The translations under genes were made by a program, and so were the position numbers. From Leptolyngbya sp. Prado105 (GTDB lineage: Bacteria > Cyanobacteriota > Cyanobacteriia > Leptolyngbyales > Leptolyngbyaceae), in NCBI GenBank assembly GCA_025454375.1, contig JALOOO010000006.1:1-52296 (forward strand): a stretch of DNA of 52,296 nt, given 5' to 3'. Every line of letters begins with the position of its first letter. Within the stretch, counting starts at the first letter, position 1. A model generated the notes under the pieces. That model ran no database searches and was not told the origin of the DNA. It saw only the letters and a program-made list of their open reading frames with translations. Of the stretch, positions 1-8,851 are shown piece after piece.

Positions 1-1370
1 GCAAAGTTCAGGATATTCTGAATATCTGCCCCGCGACTTGAATTAGTAGAACTCTTGATGCGAGCTAGATTATCCAAGTCGATAGAGTTCGTAGCGGTAA
101 TTTCGATTTTCCCAGGCGTTCCTCGCCCGACTTCGTTAGATTCGATAGCAGATCGATCATCTAGCTTAAGTGATCCAGTTCGGATTTGAATTCCGCCGCT
201 ATTGCCTTCTCCTGTCTCTAAAATATTACTTGTGATGCTTGATCCTGTCCTGAGGTCAGCCCGATTCTTGAGATCAATAAAAATTTGACCCGAATTTCCT
301 TCACCTGAGATGTTTGTGGTAATTCTTGAGCGATCGCTCATCACTAGCGATTGAGCATTAATGCGAATATTACCGCTGTTTTCAACTTCTCCAGATAAAA
401 CATTGTTATTAATAACACTCTGCGATGATAGCGCAACACTTCCAGTTGCATCTAGCAGAATGTCCCCTGCTTGTCCTTGGTCAGTTCCATTCGTAAAGCC
501 GATTCGTGAAATCAGACTGCGGTTTGATAGATTAATGTCACGAGCATAAACCGATATACTTCCCTGGTTATCTCCGACCGCTGCAACTTGAGCATTACTG
601 AGTGAAATATCTCCCCTTGGCACATCAATATTAGGAAAGAGGCGACCTTCAGCGTCAAATTTGATCGCCCCAGTTCCTGAAATTGCGGCAAGATCGATAT
701 GTCCGCCTGGGCTAAATATTGAGAGTCGATCTCCTTCTCTGTCTAATCGAATATTGCCACCAGCAAGGGTAAGATTTTGACCTAGGCGCACACCCAAAAC
801 AGCGCGATTCTCGATTAATCCTGGATTAATCTGGGTGAATAGTAATGCGGAAGGTTGAACAGTTAGTAAGGCTGGAGTTTCAGGAATTGTTGCGCTAAAC
901 TCTCCTTGATCGCCAAATCGAATTCCATTTGCAGTTGATCCGACAAATGATCCTCGCACATCTAGTTGAGCATCTTTACCAAATAGAATCCCGTTCGGAT
1001 TGAGTAAGAATAGATTCGCTGCTCCATCTACTCCTAATGTGCCATTGATATTCGAGGCGGTGCTACCCGTCACACGAGTCAGAATATTCTGAATTCCCGT
1101 AGGATTTGCAAAGTACACCTTCGCCCCATCTCCCACATTGAAATCCTGGAAACTATGGAATAAATTTGCGCCTCGAATCGCTCCACCTGTGATCTGATCC
1201 CCACCTAGTACACTAGGTGCAATGCTCGATCGCTCCCCGCCTAACGTCCCATCTGGAACAATCTGAGCTTGCGCTACCGCACCTGATAAGAGTAATACAC
1301 TACACAGAAATCCTTCTCTGAATCGATTAAATAGCCATTTACGTCGCGATCGAGAATCATGAGTACCCAT
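1..1370 (-). CDS. Filamentous haemagglutinin N-terminal domain (TpsA-like) exoprotein, C-terminus beyond window
   Basis: The frame is open from an ATG at 1370 to the window edge (456 codons, no stop), so the gene is partial at its 3' end. After a basic N-terminus comes a hydrophobic signal segment ending in AVAQAQ, then QIVPDGTLGGERS and GGAIRGANLFHSF, a FANPTGIQNILTRVTG block and LFLLNPNGILFGKDA. These are the hallmarks of the two-partner-secretion carbohydrate-dependent haemagglutination-activity domain. The rest is Gly/Asn/Ser-rich with repeated I-x-I and G-N-x-G patterns, typical of a right-handed beta-helix. It should be exported by Sec and then by an outer-membrane TpsB pore, but no TpsB gene is in the window. 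It closely resembles the two TpsA-like genes at 2298-8194. The function of this protein (adhesin or other) cannot be told from the sequence. Confidence 0.85.
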   Translation of the reverse strand, partial: MGTHDSRSRRKWLFNRFREGFLCSVLLLSGAVAQAQIVPDGTLGGERSSIAPSVLGGDQITGGAIRGANLFHSFQDFNVGDGAKVYFANPTGIQNILTRVTGSTASNINGTLGVDGAANLFLLNPNGILFGKDAQLDVRGSFVGSTANGIRFGDQGEFSATIPETPALLTVQPSALLFTQINPGLIENRAVLGVRLGQNLTLAGGNIRLDREGDRLSIFSPGGHIDLAAISGTGAIKFDAEGRLFPNIDVPRGDISLSNAQVAAVGDNQGSISVYARDINLSNRSLISRIGFTNGTDQGQAGDILLDATGSVALSSQSVINNNVLSGEVENSGNIRINAQSLVMSDRSRITTNISGEGNSGQIFIDLKNRADLRTGSSITSNILETGEGNSGGIQIRTGSLKLDDRSAIESNEVGRGTPGKIEITATNSIDLDNLARIKSSTNSSRGADIQNILNF

Positions 1371-1589
1371 TCTAGAAACCCCTACTAAGAGCCAATCTTC
1401 ACAGCTGAAACCTACGTTTGATTTTTTCACCTTTCGAGGCAAATTCATCATTTTGCTTACGTAAATTCACGGTAAGGGTTTCTAAATCTCACAATGAGGG
1501 ACTTATGCAAATGAGAAAATAGATTGAATCTGCTGGATAATGGTAGACATTCTGTGAGCCGCTCTGAACTCATCCAGGCAATGACAACA

Positions 1590-2002
1590 ATGGCAAAAGA
1601 TCTGTTTCATTATGTGGTCAAAGAAGCTCTAATTACAGAAGGGTGGGAGATTCCCACGATCCCTTTCCTGTAGATTATGGTGATGTGCAAATGCAGATTG
1701 ACCTCGGTGCTGAACGATTACTTGCTGCCCAACGCGACTCAGAAAAAATTGCTGTAGAAGTGAAAAGCTTTACCAACCCCTTCGCCATCTCTGAGTTTCA
1801 TACTGCTGTCGGTCAATACCTTAACTATCGTCGGGCACTGCGATCGCAAGAGCCTGCAAGAATTTTGTACCTCGCCGTTCCTAACCAAACTTACGAAGAA
1901 TTCTTTCGCCTCAGATTCATTGAGGAAGGGATTAAAGAATACCAACTCTATTTGGTTGTTTATGATGTAGAAAATAGGAGGATTGTGCGATGGATAAGAT
2001 AA
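1590..2002 (+). pseudogene. xisH: xisH, fdxN-element excision controlling factor, broken by a one-base frameshift
   Basis: From ATG 1590 the frame reads MAKDLFHYVVKEALITEGW, a normal XisH start, then hits a stop at 1671-1673. The rest of XisH lies in another frame, which can be opened at GTG 1643 and runs HDPFPVDYGDVQMQIDLGAE and onward to the stop at 2002. Inserting one base after the ATT at 1650-1652 would join the halves as GWEI(T)HDPF, as expected for the family. The second half carries DLGAE...IAVEVKSF, which fits the D...ExK core of the restriction-endonuclease-like fold known for XisH. Known role: XisH with XisI is needed for excision of the Anabaena fdxN element. Here no recombinase (xisF) is visible. 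Either the gene is inactive or the sequence has a one-base error. Confidence 0.8.
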
Positions 2003-2325
2003 ATCACTATCGGCAGATTATTCAAGAAATTCTCATTGCTCATAGCCAAATTCAGCCTGCTTATGGCGAGATTGAAATGGGAGTCTTGTTTGATTTAGAG
2101 CGCGATCGCTATCAAGTTCTCCGAGCAGGCTGGCTGCAAAAACGTCGCGTCTACGGCGCTCTGATTCATATTGATATTAAAGATCAAAAAATTTGGATTC
2201 AATATGATGGCACAGAAGTCGGAGTTGCTAATGAACTGACCGAGCAAGGAATTCCTAAAACAGAGATTGTGCTAGCCTATCACTCCCCTTTCATACGTCA
2301 ATATGATGGGTTTGCTGTGGGTTGA
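1990..2325 (+). CDS. xisI: XisI, fdxN-element excision controlling factor
   Basis: This 111-residue protein has the usual XisI length and motifs: MDKINHYRQIIQ at the start, YGEIEM, FDLERDRYQVL, GW, HIDIKDQKIWIQYDGTE, GVANEL and IVLAYHSPFIRQYDGFAV at the end. It starts inside the end of xisH (13-base overlap), the normal xisHI arrangement, which implies translational coupling. Because xisH is frameshifted, coupling from the full xisH frame would be lost unless the shift is a sequencing error. Its 3' end overlaps the convergent TpsA-like gene by 28 bases. XisI homologues are common in cyanobacteria that have no fdxN element, so a role in excision here is not implied. Confidence 0.9.
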   Translation: MDKINHYRQIIQEILIAHSQIQPAYGEIEMGVLFDLERDRYQVLRAGWLQKRRVYGALIHIDIKDQKIWIQYDGTEVGVANELTEQGIPKTEIVLAYHSPFIRQYDGFAVG

Positions 2326-5300
2326 GTGGGACAAGCCGCGATCGTTGGTGAAGTTGCTTCAGACGGTTGAGCCACCAAAACAACCTTTCCGTCAACAGTC
2401 TTGATCCAGCCTTGAGCTTCGATAATTGGAGATGAACTCGATTGAATTGCGGGATTGGCAGTCGATCGATTAGATGCAAATCCTTCTAAACTCGCAAGCT
2501 GACTCACGACTGAATCTCCAGCAAGAGGATTGATCGGATTCGGTGGTAAACTTCCGGCTCTACTCACCGTGAATTTTCCAACTTTTGCTAGCTCTGAATT
2601 TCGAGGACAAACTTGAGCAATTTGATTACTGGCATCAAGAATGTTATTTGAAAGTTCGACAACTCCTTGTGTGGGTTGCACAGTTGGTTGAACGATCAAC
2701 ACATTCCCCTGAATGCCAAGCTCAGAACTTGCCGTAATTGTATTTTGTCCAGGAATCAGCGTGCTAGATGGTGCAATTCCTAACAAAGCTTGAGTTGTAA
2801 TCGCAATATTGCCCCCTCGTCCTGCTCGTGCATTCGCTTGAATCGTATTATTTTCAGCGGGTTTAGCAACGATCGAACCTGCACTAATGGCAATGTTTCC
2901 CCCATTACCAGAGACTTGCTCTGTCCCAGCACTCGCAGAAATTCTACTATTTCGCCTTAGTACCAATGCGTCAGGCGCAGTAATCGTGACGTTACCGCCA
3001 TCAGTAGCCCCAGAACGAGCGCTAATTCGCGCATCATTTGCTAGCCGAACAAATGGTGCATTGATCGTAATGCTTCCGGCGTTTCCACTTCCGAAGCTTA
3101 CAGCACTAATCGCTGCTTCGTCGAGAATGTCTAAGCGTTGAGCATTGACTAAGACATTGCCACCGTTGCCTGCTCCAACACTTGAAGCAAATAGCCCAGA
3201 CGAGGCGGGAACTCTGTCTTTACCTTGGAACGTAATACTATCGCGCACGTTTAAGGTAATATTGCCACCAGGCTGATCATTTTGTGCGATCGCAAGAATA
3301 CTCCCACCTTCAACAAATCGAACTGAATCTGCCTCAAGCAAAATGTTGCCCGGTTTCCCTAATGCGTCTAGTGCTGAACTTACAGAGATGAAGCTTCCTT
3401 CCCCATTCTCAGCAATTCCATTAAACAAAACACTTCCCCGTGCTTTGATCGTCACATTGCCAGCATTTCCTCGTGCTTCAGTATTTGCAGTAATATTTCC
3501 GGCTGTCATTGTTAGTGAATCGACATCAAGCTGCACGTTGCCTCCTTGTCCAGATCCACGAGTTGTTGAAGTAATCGATCCATCTACAATCGAGAGAGAG
3601 CCTGTTTGAAGTGTGATGTCTCCTGCATCGCCTCCACCTCTAGTTGAGCTATTGAGTCTACTTAATCCAGTCCTAGAGCGTCCACCAATCTCAATTCTAT
3701 CTAGAGCTTTGATAATGATGTTTCCACCTTTGGCGTTAGCAGTGGATTGAGAGGTTAAAGTTGAGATTACAGCCCCATCACGAACTTGCAGACGACCAGT
3801 ACTAATTGATAAATCTCCAGCATTTCCAGTCCCTAGAGTACCAGAACTAATCAGGCTGGTCGTTCTTCCATCCTTGCCTTCACCCGCAATATCAACCATT
3901 TCTGATGCGTTAATGATGAGATTCCCGCCTCGTCCTGAGCTATTCGCTCCAGTGCCCGTCGAAATTATTCCACCATCCCGAATTGTTAGCCGCCGTGTGC
4001 TAAGTGATATCTGTCCAGCATTGCCCACCCCAAACGAATTCGTGGAAAGGGTACTATTGCCAAAAATAAAATCATTATCGCCAATCTGAATGAGTTCTGA
4101 GGTATTGCCTTTGAGTTCAACGCCTTCTGAAGCAGTGATGATAAGATTTCCACTATTGCCCGCTCCATTTGCTGAGGTCAGAATTCCTCCACCATTTAGA
4201 ATCGATAGCAAGCGAGCTTGAATCTCAATATTTCCGCCATCAGCGGCTCCACTACTGACTGAAGTAATTCTTCCACTCATCGTAATGGTGTCTGCTTTGA
4301 TCTTGATATCTCCCGATCGTGTACCGTTGCTAAATGCAAGGATAGAATCTCCTAACCCGTCAAGCACGATCGTGCCTGCTTGAATATCAACATTGCCACT
4401 TCTGCCCGGTAATGCTGCACCGACATTATCTCCGATCGAGCCGAGAATACTGCCGCCTGAGAGGAGCAGGGTATCTTGCACTTGAACAGAAACGTTAGCG
4501 CTTGTCGTAGCTCCATTGCTTAGAAATGTGAGAATCCTAGACTGATTCGTGAGATTGAGATTGCGAGATGCAATATTAATATCTCCTGTCGTTTCTCCAG
4601 ATTGCAAGTTGCGGGAGGAGGCAATCGTGCTGCGATCTAATGTAATCGTGTTAGAGGCTGAAAAATTCACACTTTGCCCAAGACTATTTGTTGCCACTTC
4701 CCCGATCGAGGTTCGTTTCAGGAAGATATTTTCGGCTGCGATGCGAATACTCCCTGTCGCTTCTACAGGTTGATTCTCTAAAGGTCTGCTTTGAGTATTA
4801 CTGTAGTCGAGTGAAGCATTTCCTGTCGCATTCAAAACTAAGTTGCCGACACGACGCTCTGAGCCGCCAATCTCTTTGACTAGAACAGGGAGGAGCGGGC
4901 TGTCCGTGACAGTAATATTTCGCCCAGTTAAAACAATGTCATCTAGCCCACCTGAAACAAGGATAATTCCTTGATTGTTTAGCGTCACATCTGCACGTTG
5001 CACTCCTGTTGGAAAGGAGAGTTGCCAGCGATCGCTGAAATTCGTCAATGCAACTGATCCCGGTGCTGCTAATCCACCAAGTTCGACTCGACCTCCTGGC
5101 ACTGTAATCTGTCCACCCTCAGATGTCACATTACCGCCAACTAGAAGCAGGCTTTTTCCAGTTGGCACAGTTAAGCCAATAGAATCGGTCGATCGAGCGC
5201 GATTCACAATTTCGCCACCTTGAAGCTGACTAAACAACAGCGCAGAAGGTTGAACCGTTAACAAAGGCGGAGCTTGCGGATTCGTTGTACTAAATTCGCC

Positions 5301-5732
5301 TTGAGTCCCAAACCGAACACCATTCGCCGTCGAGCCAATGAATGATCCCTTGACATCTAAGCGTGCATTCTGACCGAAGAGTATGCCATTTGGATTCAAG
5401 AAAAACAGATTTGCACTCCCATCAACTCCTAATGTGCCATTGATATTAGAAGCACTGCTGCCTGTGACGCGAGTGAGAATGTTTTGAATGCCTGTCGGAT
5501 TGGCAAAGTAAACTTGCGAACCATTGCTGATATTAAAATCGCCAAAGCTATGAAAGAGATTTGAACCTCGAATCGCTCCTCCTGTGATTTGTTCTCCGCC
5601 TGAAGTCCGAGGAGCAATCGTCGATCGCTCATTTCCCAAAGTCGTATCGGGCGTAATCTGAGATTGTGCGACTTGAGCAAAGAGTAAAATGCTTGAAGCA
5701 ATCAGGAGATTCAAAAAGTTAAAGCGGAACAT
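2298..5732 (-). CDS. TpsA-like filamentous haemagglutinin-domain exoprotein (distal gene of the CHAT operon)
   Basis: I chose ATG 5732 (1144 residues) because it opens a clean signal peptide (MFRFNFLNLLIASSILLFAQ, ending near VAQSQ) and follows TAGG at good spacing, 8 bases after the upstream stop. A TTG at 5756 would add 8 residues. The secretion domain has QITPDTTLGNERS, GGAIRGSNLFHSF, FANPTGIQNILTRVTG and LFFLNPNGILFGQNA. A long beta-helix of G-x-G-G-N-I/V repeats follows, then the usual cyanobacterial C-terminal block with IAQVCPRN, LPPNPINPL and IIEAQGW. The protein would be secreted across both membranes by a TpsB partner that is not in the window. It is last in the minus-strand unit that starts with the sigma-like gene at 13964, and it ends convergently within xisI. 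Confidence 0.88.
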   Translation of the reverse strand: MFRFNFLNLLIASSILLFAQVAQSQITPDTTLGNERSTIAPRTSGGEQITGGAIRGSNLFHSFGDFNISNGSQVYFANPTGIQNILTRVTGSSASNINGTLGVDGSANLFFLNPNGILFGQNARLDVKGSFIGSTANGVRFGTQGEFSTTNPQAPPLLTVQPSALLFSQLQGGEIVNRARSTDSIGLTVPTGKSLLLVGGNVTSEGGQITVPGGRVELGGLAAPGSVALTNFSDRWQLSFPTGVQRADVTLNNQGIILVSGGLDDIVLTGRNITVTDSPLLPVLVKEIGGSERRVGNLVLNATGNASLDYSNTQSRPLENQPVEATGSIRIAAENIFLKRTSIGEVATNSLGQSVNFSASNTITLDRSTIASSRNLQSGETTGDINIASRNLNLTNQSRILTFLSNGATTSANVSVQVQDTLLLSGGSILGSIGDNVGAALPGRSGNVDIQAGTIVLDGLGDSILAFSNGTRSGDIKIKADTITMSGRITSVSSGAADGGNIEIQARLLSILNGGGILTSANGAGNSGNLIITASEGVELKGNTSELIQIGDNDFIFGNSTLSTNSFGVGNAGQISLSTRRLTIRDGGIISTGTGANSSGRGGNLIINASEMVDIAGEGKDGRTTSLISSGTLGTGNAGDLSISTGRLQVRDGAVISTLTSQSTANAKGGNIIIKALDRIEIGGRSRTGLSRLNSSTRGGGDAGDITLQTGSLSIVDGSITSTTRGSGQGGNVQLDVDSLTMTAGNITANTEARGNAGNVTIKARGSVLFNGIAENGEGSFISVSSALDALGKPGNILLEADSVRFVEGGSILAIAQNDQPGGNITLNVRDSITFQGKDRVPASSGLFASSVGAGNGGNVLVNAQRLDILDEAAISAVSFGSGNAGSITINAPFVRLANDARISARSGATDGGNVTITAPDALVLRRNSRISASAGTEQVSGNGGNIAISAGSIVAKPAENNTIQANARAGRGGNIAITTQALLGIAPSSTLIPGQNTITASSELGIQGNVLIVQPTVQPTQGVVELSNNILDASNQIAQVCPRNSELAKVGKFTVSRAGSLPPNPINPLAGDSVVSQLASLEGFASNRSTANPAIQSSSSPIIEAQGWIKTVDGKVVLVAQPSEATSPTIAACPTQPTANPSY

Positions 5733-5740
5733 AGCAAAAC

Positions 5741-8194
5741 CTAAATTTTGGGACAATGAGCAGGGTTCAACATTGAAGCATCGGCATTGCTGACCAGGAT
5801 GATTTCGTTCCGCTCATTTCTGATCCAACCTTGAGCTTCAATAATGTTTCGAGCAAGTTGAGTCTTGGGTAAAGTACTTGTTGTTAGACTATCAAGACTA
5901 GCAAGTGGAATTGGCACTGTTCCGGATAGCGAACCAAGCGGATTTGGTGGCGCGCTACCTCGCCCACTGACTACAAATCGACTTATCGATCGACCAATCA
6001 ACCCTCTGCGACAAACTTGAGCAATCTGACTACTCGCATCAATCAAATCAGCAGGTAATTCTAGCAAGCCCTGTGCAGGCTGAACATCGGGCTGTGTAAT
6101 CGAGATATCCCCTTGTACACCCAATTCTGAACTTGCTGTAATGTCACTTCGAGTCGTTGGAGCAGCAGCAGGTTCGATTCCAAATCGTCCTTGAGTGCTG
6201 ATCGTGACATTTCCGCCTCGACCTTGAAAAGCATTCGCTCGAATATCACTATTTTCACTGGGGACAGCAACTATCGCATTCGCATTGATGCGAATATTGC
6301 CACCTTGCGCGCGATTATTTGCACTTGCATTAATTTGGCTCCCTCGCCGCAAGACTAAAGTATCCAAACCGCGCAAGCTAATCTCGGCTCCAGTCCCTTG
6401 ATTTAGACCTGTTACAGCCGTCAAACGACTCTGATCAACAACAACTTGTCTTGCCGTAATCTCAAGTGTTCCAGCATTTCCAGTTGGGCTACTCACACTC
6501 AAACTCGATCGATTTCTTAAGAAGACAGAATCTGCATTCACAAGCAGATCACCTGCCGCACCAACTGGGTTAGCACCTCGCGCGATCGCTTGAGCCGAAA
6601 CTTCAGCCCCATCTCGAATACTCAAGCGATTCGTCGAAATTCTGAGGGTTCCAGCATCTCCAGTACTTTCAGTCTGTGCAGTTAGTAAACTGGGAACGAC
6701 AAAAGGGAGATTCTGAGTCGTGCCAGCGACTTCTACACTTTCTGAAGCATTTACTGTTAAAGTGCCTCCTCGTCCTGTCGCACCCTGAAATACTCTGGAA
6801 GACACTAACCCTCCATCCCGTAAGCTAAATCGACGTGCATTAATCGTTAAATCTCCCGCATTCCCTTGAGAAAACGTTTCAGTTCTGAGGATACTGAAGT
6901 AAGCATCAGTATTAAACTCGGTTCCAATCACTTCAACAGTGTCAGCATTGACGGTTAAGTTGCCTGCATTTCCGCTAGAGCCTAAAGCCGAGTTCGCAAT
7001 CACTCCACCTCGTCGAATGCTCAATCGATTGGTATTGATCGTCAAATCTCCGGTTCGCCCCGCTCCTTGAGTCGAGCCACCAAAGCCAGGTTGTCCATCT
7101 GGAACTGTCCCAAAAACTTCAACGGAATCTGTAGCATTGATCGTGATATTAGCACCCTGACCTGTGCCTAGGGTTAATGCTCGAAATGATCCCCCATCTC
7201 GAACAATCAACGATCGTGCATTCAAGGTCAAATTTCCTGCATTAATTGCACCAGAATTGATCGCATCGATCGCTCGATCGCCAACAATTTCGATTCTTTC
7301 TTGAGCATTCAGCGTAATGCTTCCAGATTGAGTTTGACTCGTCACGAAAATCTGTGCCCAGTCTGAACCAGAATTCTGTGCATCTAGTAAGAGATTGCGT
7401 CCAGTCAGAATGATCTGCCCCCCGTCTCCACCCTCAATGCGCGATCGAGCCTGCATGACGATATCCGCTTGAGCGACATTTTGTGGAAAGCTCAGTCGAA
7501 AATCAGAACTCAGTCCAATTTCACCCACGCCTGATAATCCACCGACTTCAAGCCGTCCTCCTGATGCAACAACTCCGCCATTTTCAAATAAGACATTCCC
7601 CCCTACTAGGAGCAGCGATTGACCTTGATCCAATTGAAGTCCCTGAAAAGGGGGTGTCCGAACTGTGATAGCACCCCGAGGAAACTGCGTGTAAAGTAAA
7701 GCCGAAGGAGCAACATTGAGCAACGCTGGCGCTTGTGGATCAGTCGTCCCAAAAACACCACGATCGCCAAATCGAATTCCATTTGCTGTTGAACTTACAA
7801 ATGAGCCTCGTAAATCTAAGCCTGCCCCTTGATTGAAAAGTACTCCATTCGGGTTGAGTAGAAATAAATTAGCAGCCCCCTCTACTCCTAAAACGCCCGA
7901 AATCGTTGAAGCAGTGCCTCCTGTAACGCGCGTAAAAATATTTTGAATCGCAGTTGGATTCGCAAAATAAAGCCGCTGCCCTGTATTGATATTAAACTCG
8001 CTAAAGCTATGAAACAAATTTGTGCCGCGAATCGCTCCGCCTTGGATGAGAGACGGGATCGCGCCACTACTTGGAACAAACTGCGATCGCTCACTTCCCA
8101 AGGTCGTATCCGGGACAATCTGAGCAAGAGCAGATCCGGGTGACAGAAGCATCATCAGGACAGAGAAAAGCCAGGTGAATCGCATCATCTTCAA
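5741..8194 (-). CDS. TpsA-like filamentous haemagglutinin-domain exoprotein (first of tandem pair)
   Basis: An 817-residue protein with a signal peptide (MKMMRFTWLFSVLMMLL, cleavage after GSALA), then QIVPDTTLGSERSQ, GGAIRGTNLFHSFSEF, FANPTAIQNIFTRVTG and LFLLNPNGVLFNQGA. This is the TPS secretion domain, with conserved NPNG and a following beta-helix of GNAGNLTI-type repeats. The C-terminal block IAQVCRRG, APPNPLG and IIEAQGW matches the neighbouring TpsA. It is a tandem paralogue of the gene at 2298-5732 with an 8-base gap and lies 9 bases after the DUF928-like gene, so co-transcription is likely. The 1152-codon neighbour is longer mainly in the beta-helix. The ligand or surface role is unknown. 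Confidence 0.88.
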   Translation of the reverse strand: MKMMRFTWLFSVLMMLLSPGSALAQIVPDTTLGSERSQFVPSSGAIPSLIQGGAIRGTNLFHSFSEFNINTGQRLYFANPTAIQNIFTRVTGGTASTISGVLGVEGAANLFLLNPNGVLFNQGAGLDLRGSFVSSTANGIRFGDRGVFGTTDPQAPALLNVAPSALLYTQFPRGAITVRTPPFQGLQLDQGQSLLLVGGNVLFENGGVVASGGRLEVGGLSGVGEIGLSSDFRLSFPQNVAQADIVMQARSRIEGGDGGQIILTGRNLLLDAQNSGSDWAQIFVTSQTQSGSITLNAQERIEIVGDRAIDAINSGAINAGNLTLNARSLIVRDGGSFRALTLGTGQGANITINATDSVEVFGTVPDGQPGFGGSTQGAGRTGDLTINTNRLSIRRGGVIANSALGSSGNAGNLTVNADTVEVIGTEFNTDAYFSILRTETFSQGNAGDLTINARRFSLRDGGLVSSRVFQGATGRGGTLTVNASESVEVAGTTQNLPFVVPSLLTAQTESTGDAGTLRISTNRLSIRDGAEVSAQAIARGANPVGAAGDLLVNADSVFLRNRSSLSVSSPTGNAGTLEITARQVVVDQSRLTAVTGLNQGTGAEISLRGLDTLVLRRGSQINASANNRAQGGNIRINANAIVAVPSENSDIRANAFQGRGGNVTISTQGRFGIEPAAAPTTRSDITASSELGVQGDISITQPDVQPAQGLLELPADLIDASSQIAQVCRRGLIGRSISRFVVSGRGSAPPNPLGSLSGTVPIPLASLDSLTTSTLPKTQLARNIIEAQGWIRNERNEIILVSNADASMLNPAHCPKI

Positions 8195-8203
8195 GTGTAT
8201 CGA

Positions 8204-8851
8204 TTAGCTTTGTGTACAGAGATTCGTGAGAAGTTTTTTGTAGTACTTGGTGAACTCTGGCGAGGGATTTTTTACTTCACTCAGCACCTGAACTGCATCT
8301 GACCATAATCGACGATCTTGATCCAGTAAATAATCTGCTTTAGCAGACGCGATCGCTTCATCTGAACCTGCCTTTGTCTTTTCAAGTTCTTTCAATTTAG
8401 CAAGATGTTGTTCTCGTTCAGTCTGAGAAATGACGGCTACAGAGTCCCACGGGTCGTCCGTTGGAGCTAATACTGGATCTGCTGATGGTTTGCTAATGAG
8501 TTGCCATCTATAAACCTTATTGGGCTGTAAGGGTTGTTGAGCGCCATAGGCAATTTGGCGCATGTTCGGGGTGAGTTGAGTTTCCCAGACAATGTCATTC
8601 GTGTCCTCATCTTGAACAATCAGCCCGACCGCTTCTCCCTGCCAGGTAAATAAGGGTCGATCGCTAATTACTCTAGAGTTCTTTTCAAGCAAGCCAGGAG
8701 TCATGGGACACACACCGCTCCGAGTCCCAAGCGTTACTCTCGGTCTGCGTCCAATCCATGACCAAAATTGGGCTGAAACAGGTGCAATCGAAACGATCGC
8801 ACTGGCTACAACGAGTCCAGATACTACTAAAAGAGTTGAAAACTTACGCAT
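8204..8851 (-). CDS. DUF928-like secreted protein
   Basis: A 215-residue protein with a signal peptide (MRKFSTLLVVSGLVVASAIV, cleavage near VSAQ). It then has GTRSGVCPM, a segment DRPLFTWQGEAVGLIVQDED, PLQPNKVYRWQL and the C-terminal LWSDAVQVLSEVK. The order Cys-Pro, xRPxF, QDE, Pro-Leu-x-x-x-K-x-Y-x-W and W-x-DA-x-x-x-L matches my recollection of DUF928, a cyanobacterial family often found beside CHAT-CHASE2 genes. No catalytic motif is visible. Its start overlaps the end of the CHAT-CHASE2 gene by 8 bases, so it is probably translationally coupled to it. Given a periplasmic location, it could be a partner of the CHASE2 sensor domain or of the exoproteins (inference). Confidence 0.65.
   Translation of the reverse strand: MRKFSTLLVVSGLVVASAIVSIAPVSAQFWSWIGRRPRVTLGTRSGVCPMTPGLLEKNSRVISDRPLFTWQGEAVGLIVQDEDTNDIVWETQLTPNMRQIAYGAQQPLQPNKVYRWQLISKPSADPVLAPTDDPWDSVAVISQTEREQHLAKLKELEKTKAGSDEAIASAKADYLLDQDRRLWSDAVQVLSEVKNPSPEFTKYYKKLLTNLCTQS

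Noticed and set aside
1643-2002. xisH as an intact gene starting at GTG 1643
   Set aside because: That start drops the first 18-20 conserved residues of XisH, which are present just upstream in another frame; a frameshift explains it better.
2887-5223. Plus-strand ORFs opposite the TpsA-like genes
   Set aside because: They are Pro/Ala/Val-rich mirror frames of the Gly/Asn-rich beta-helix repeats and show no gene-like features.
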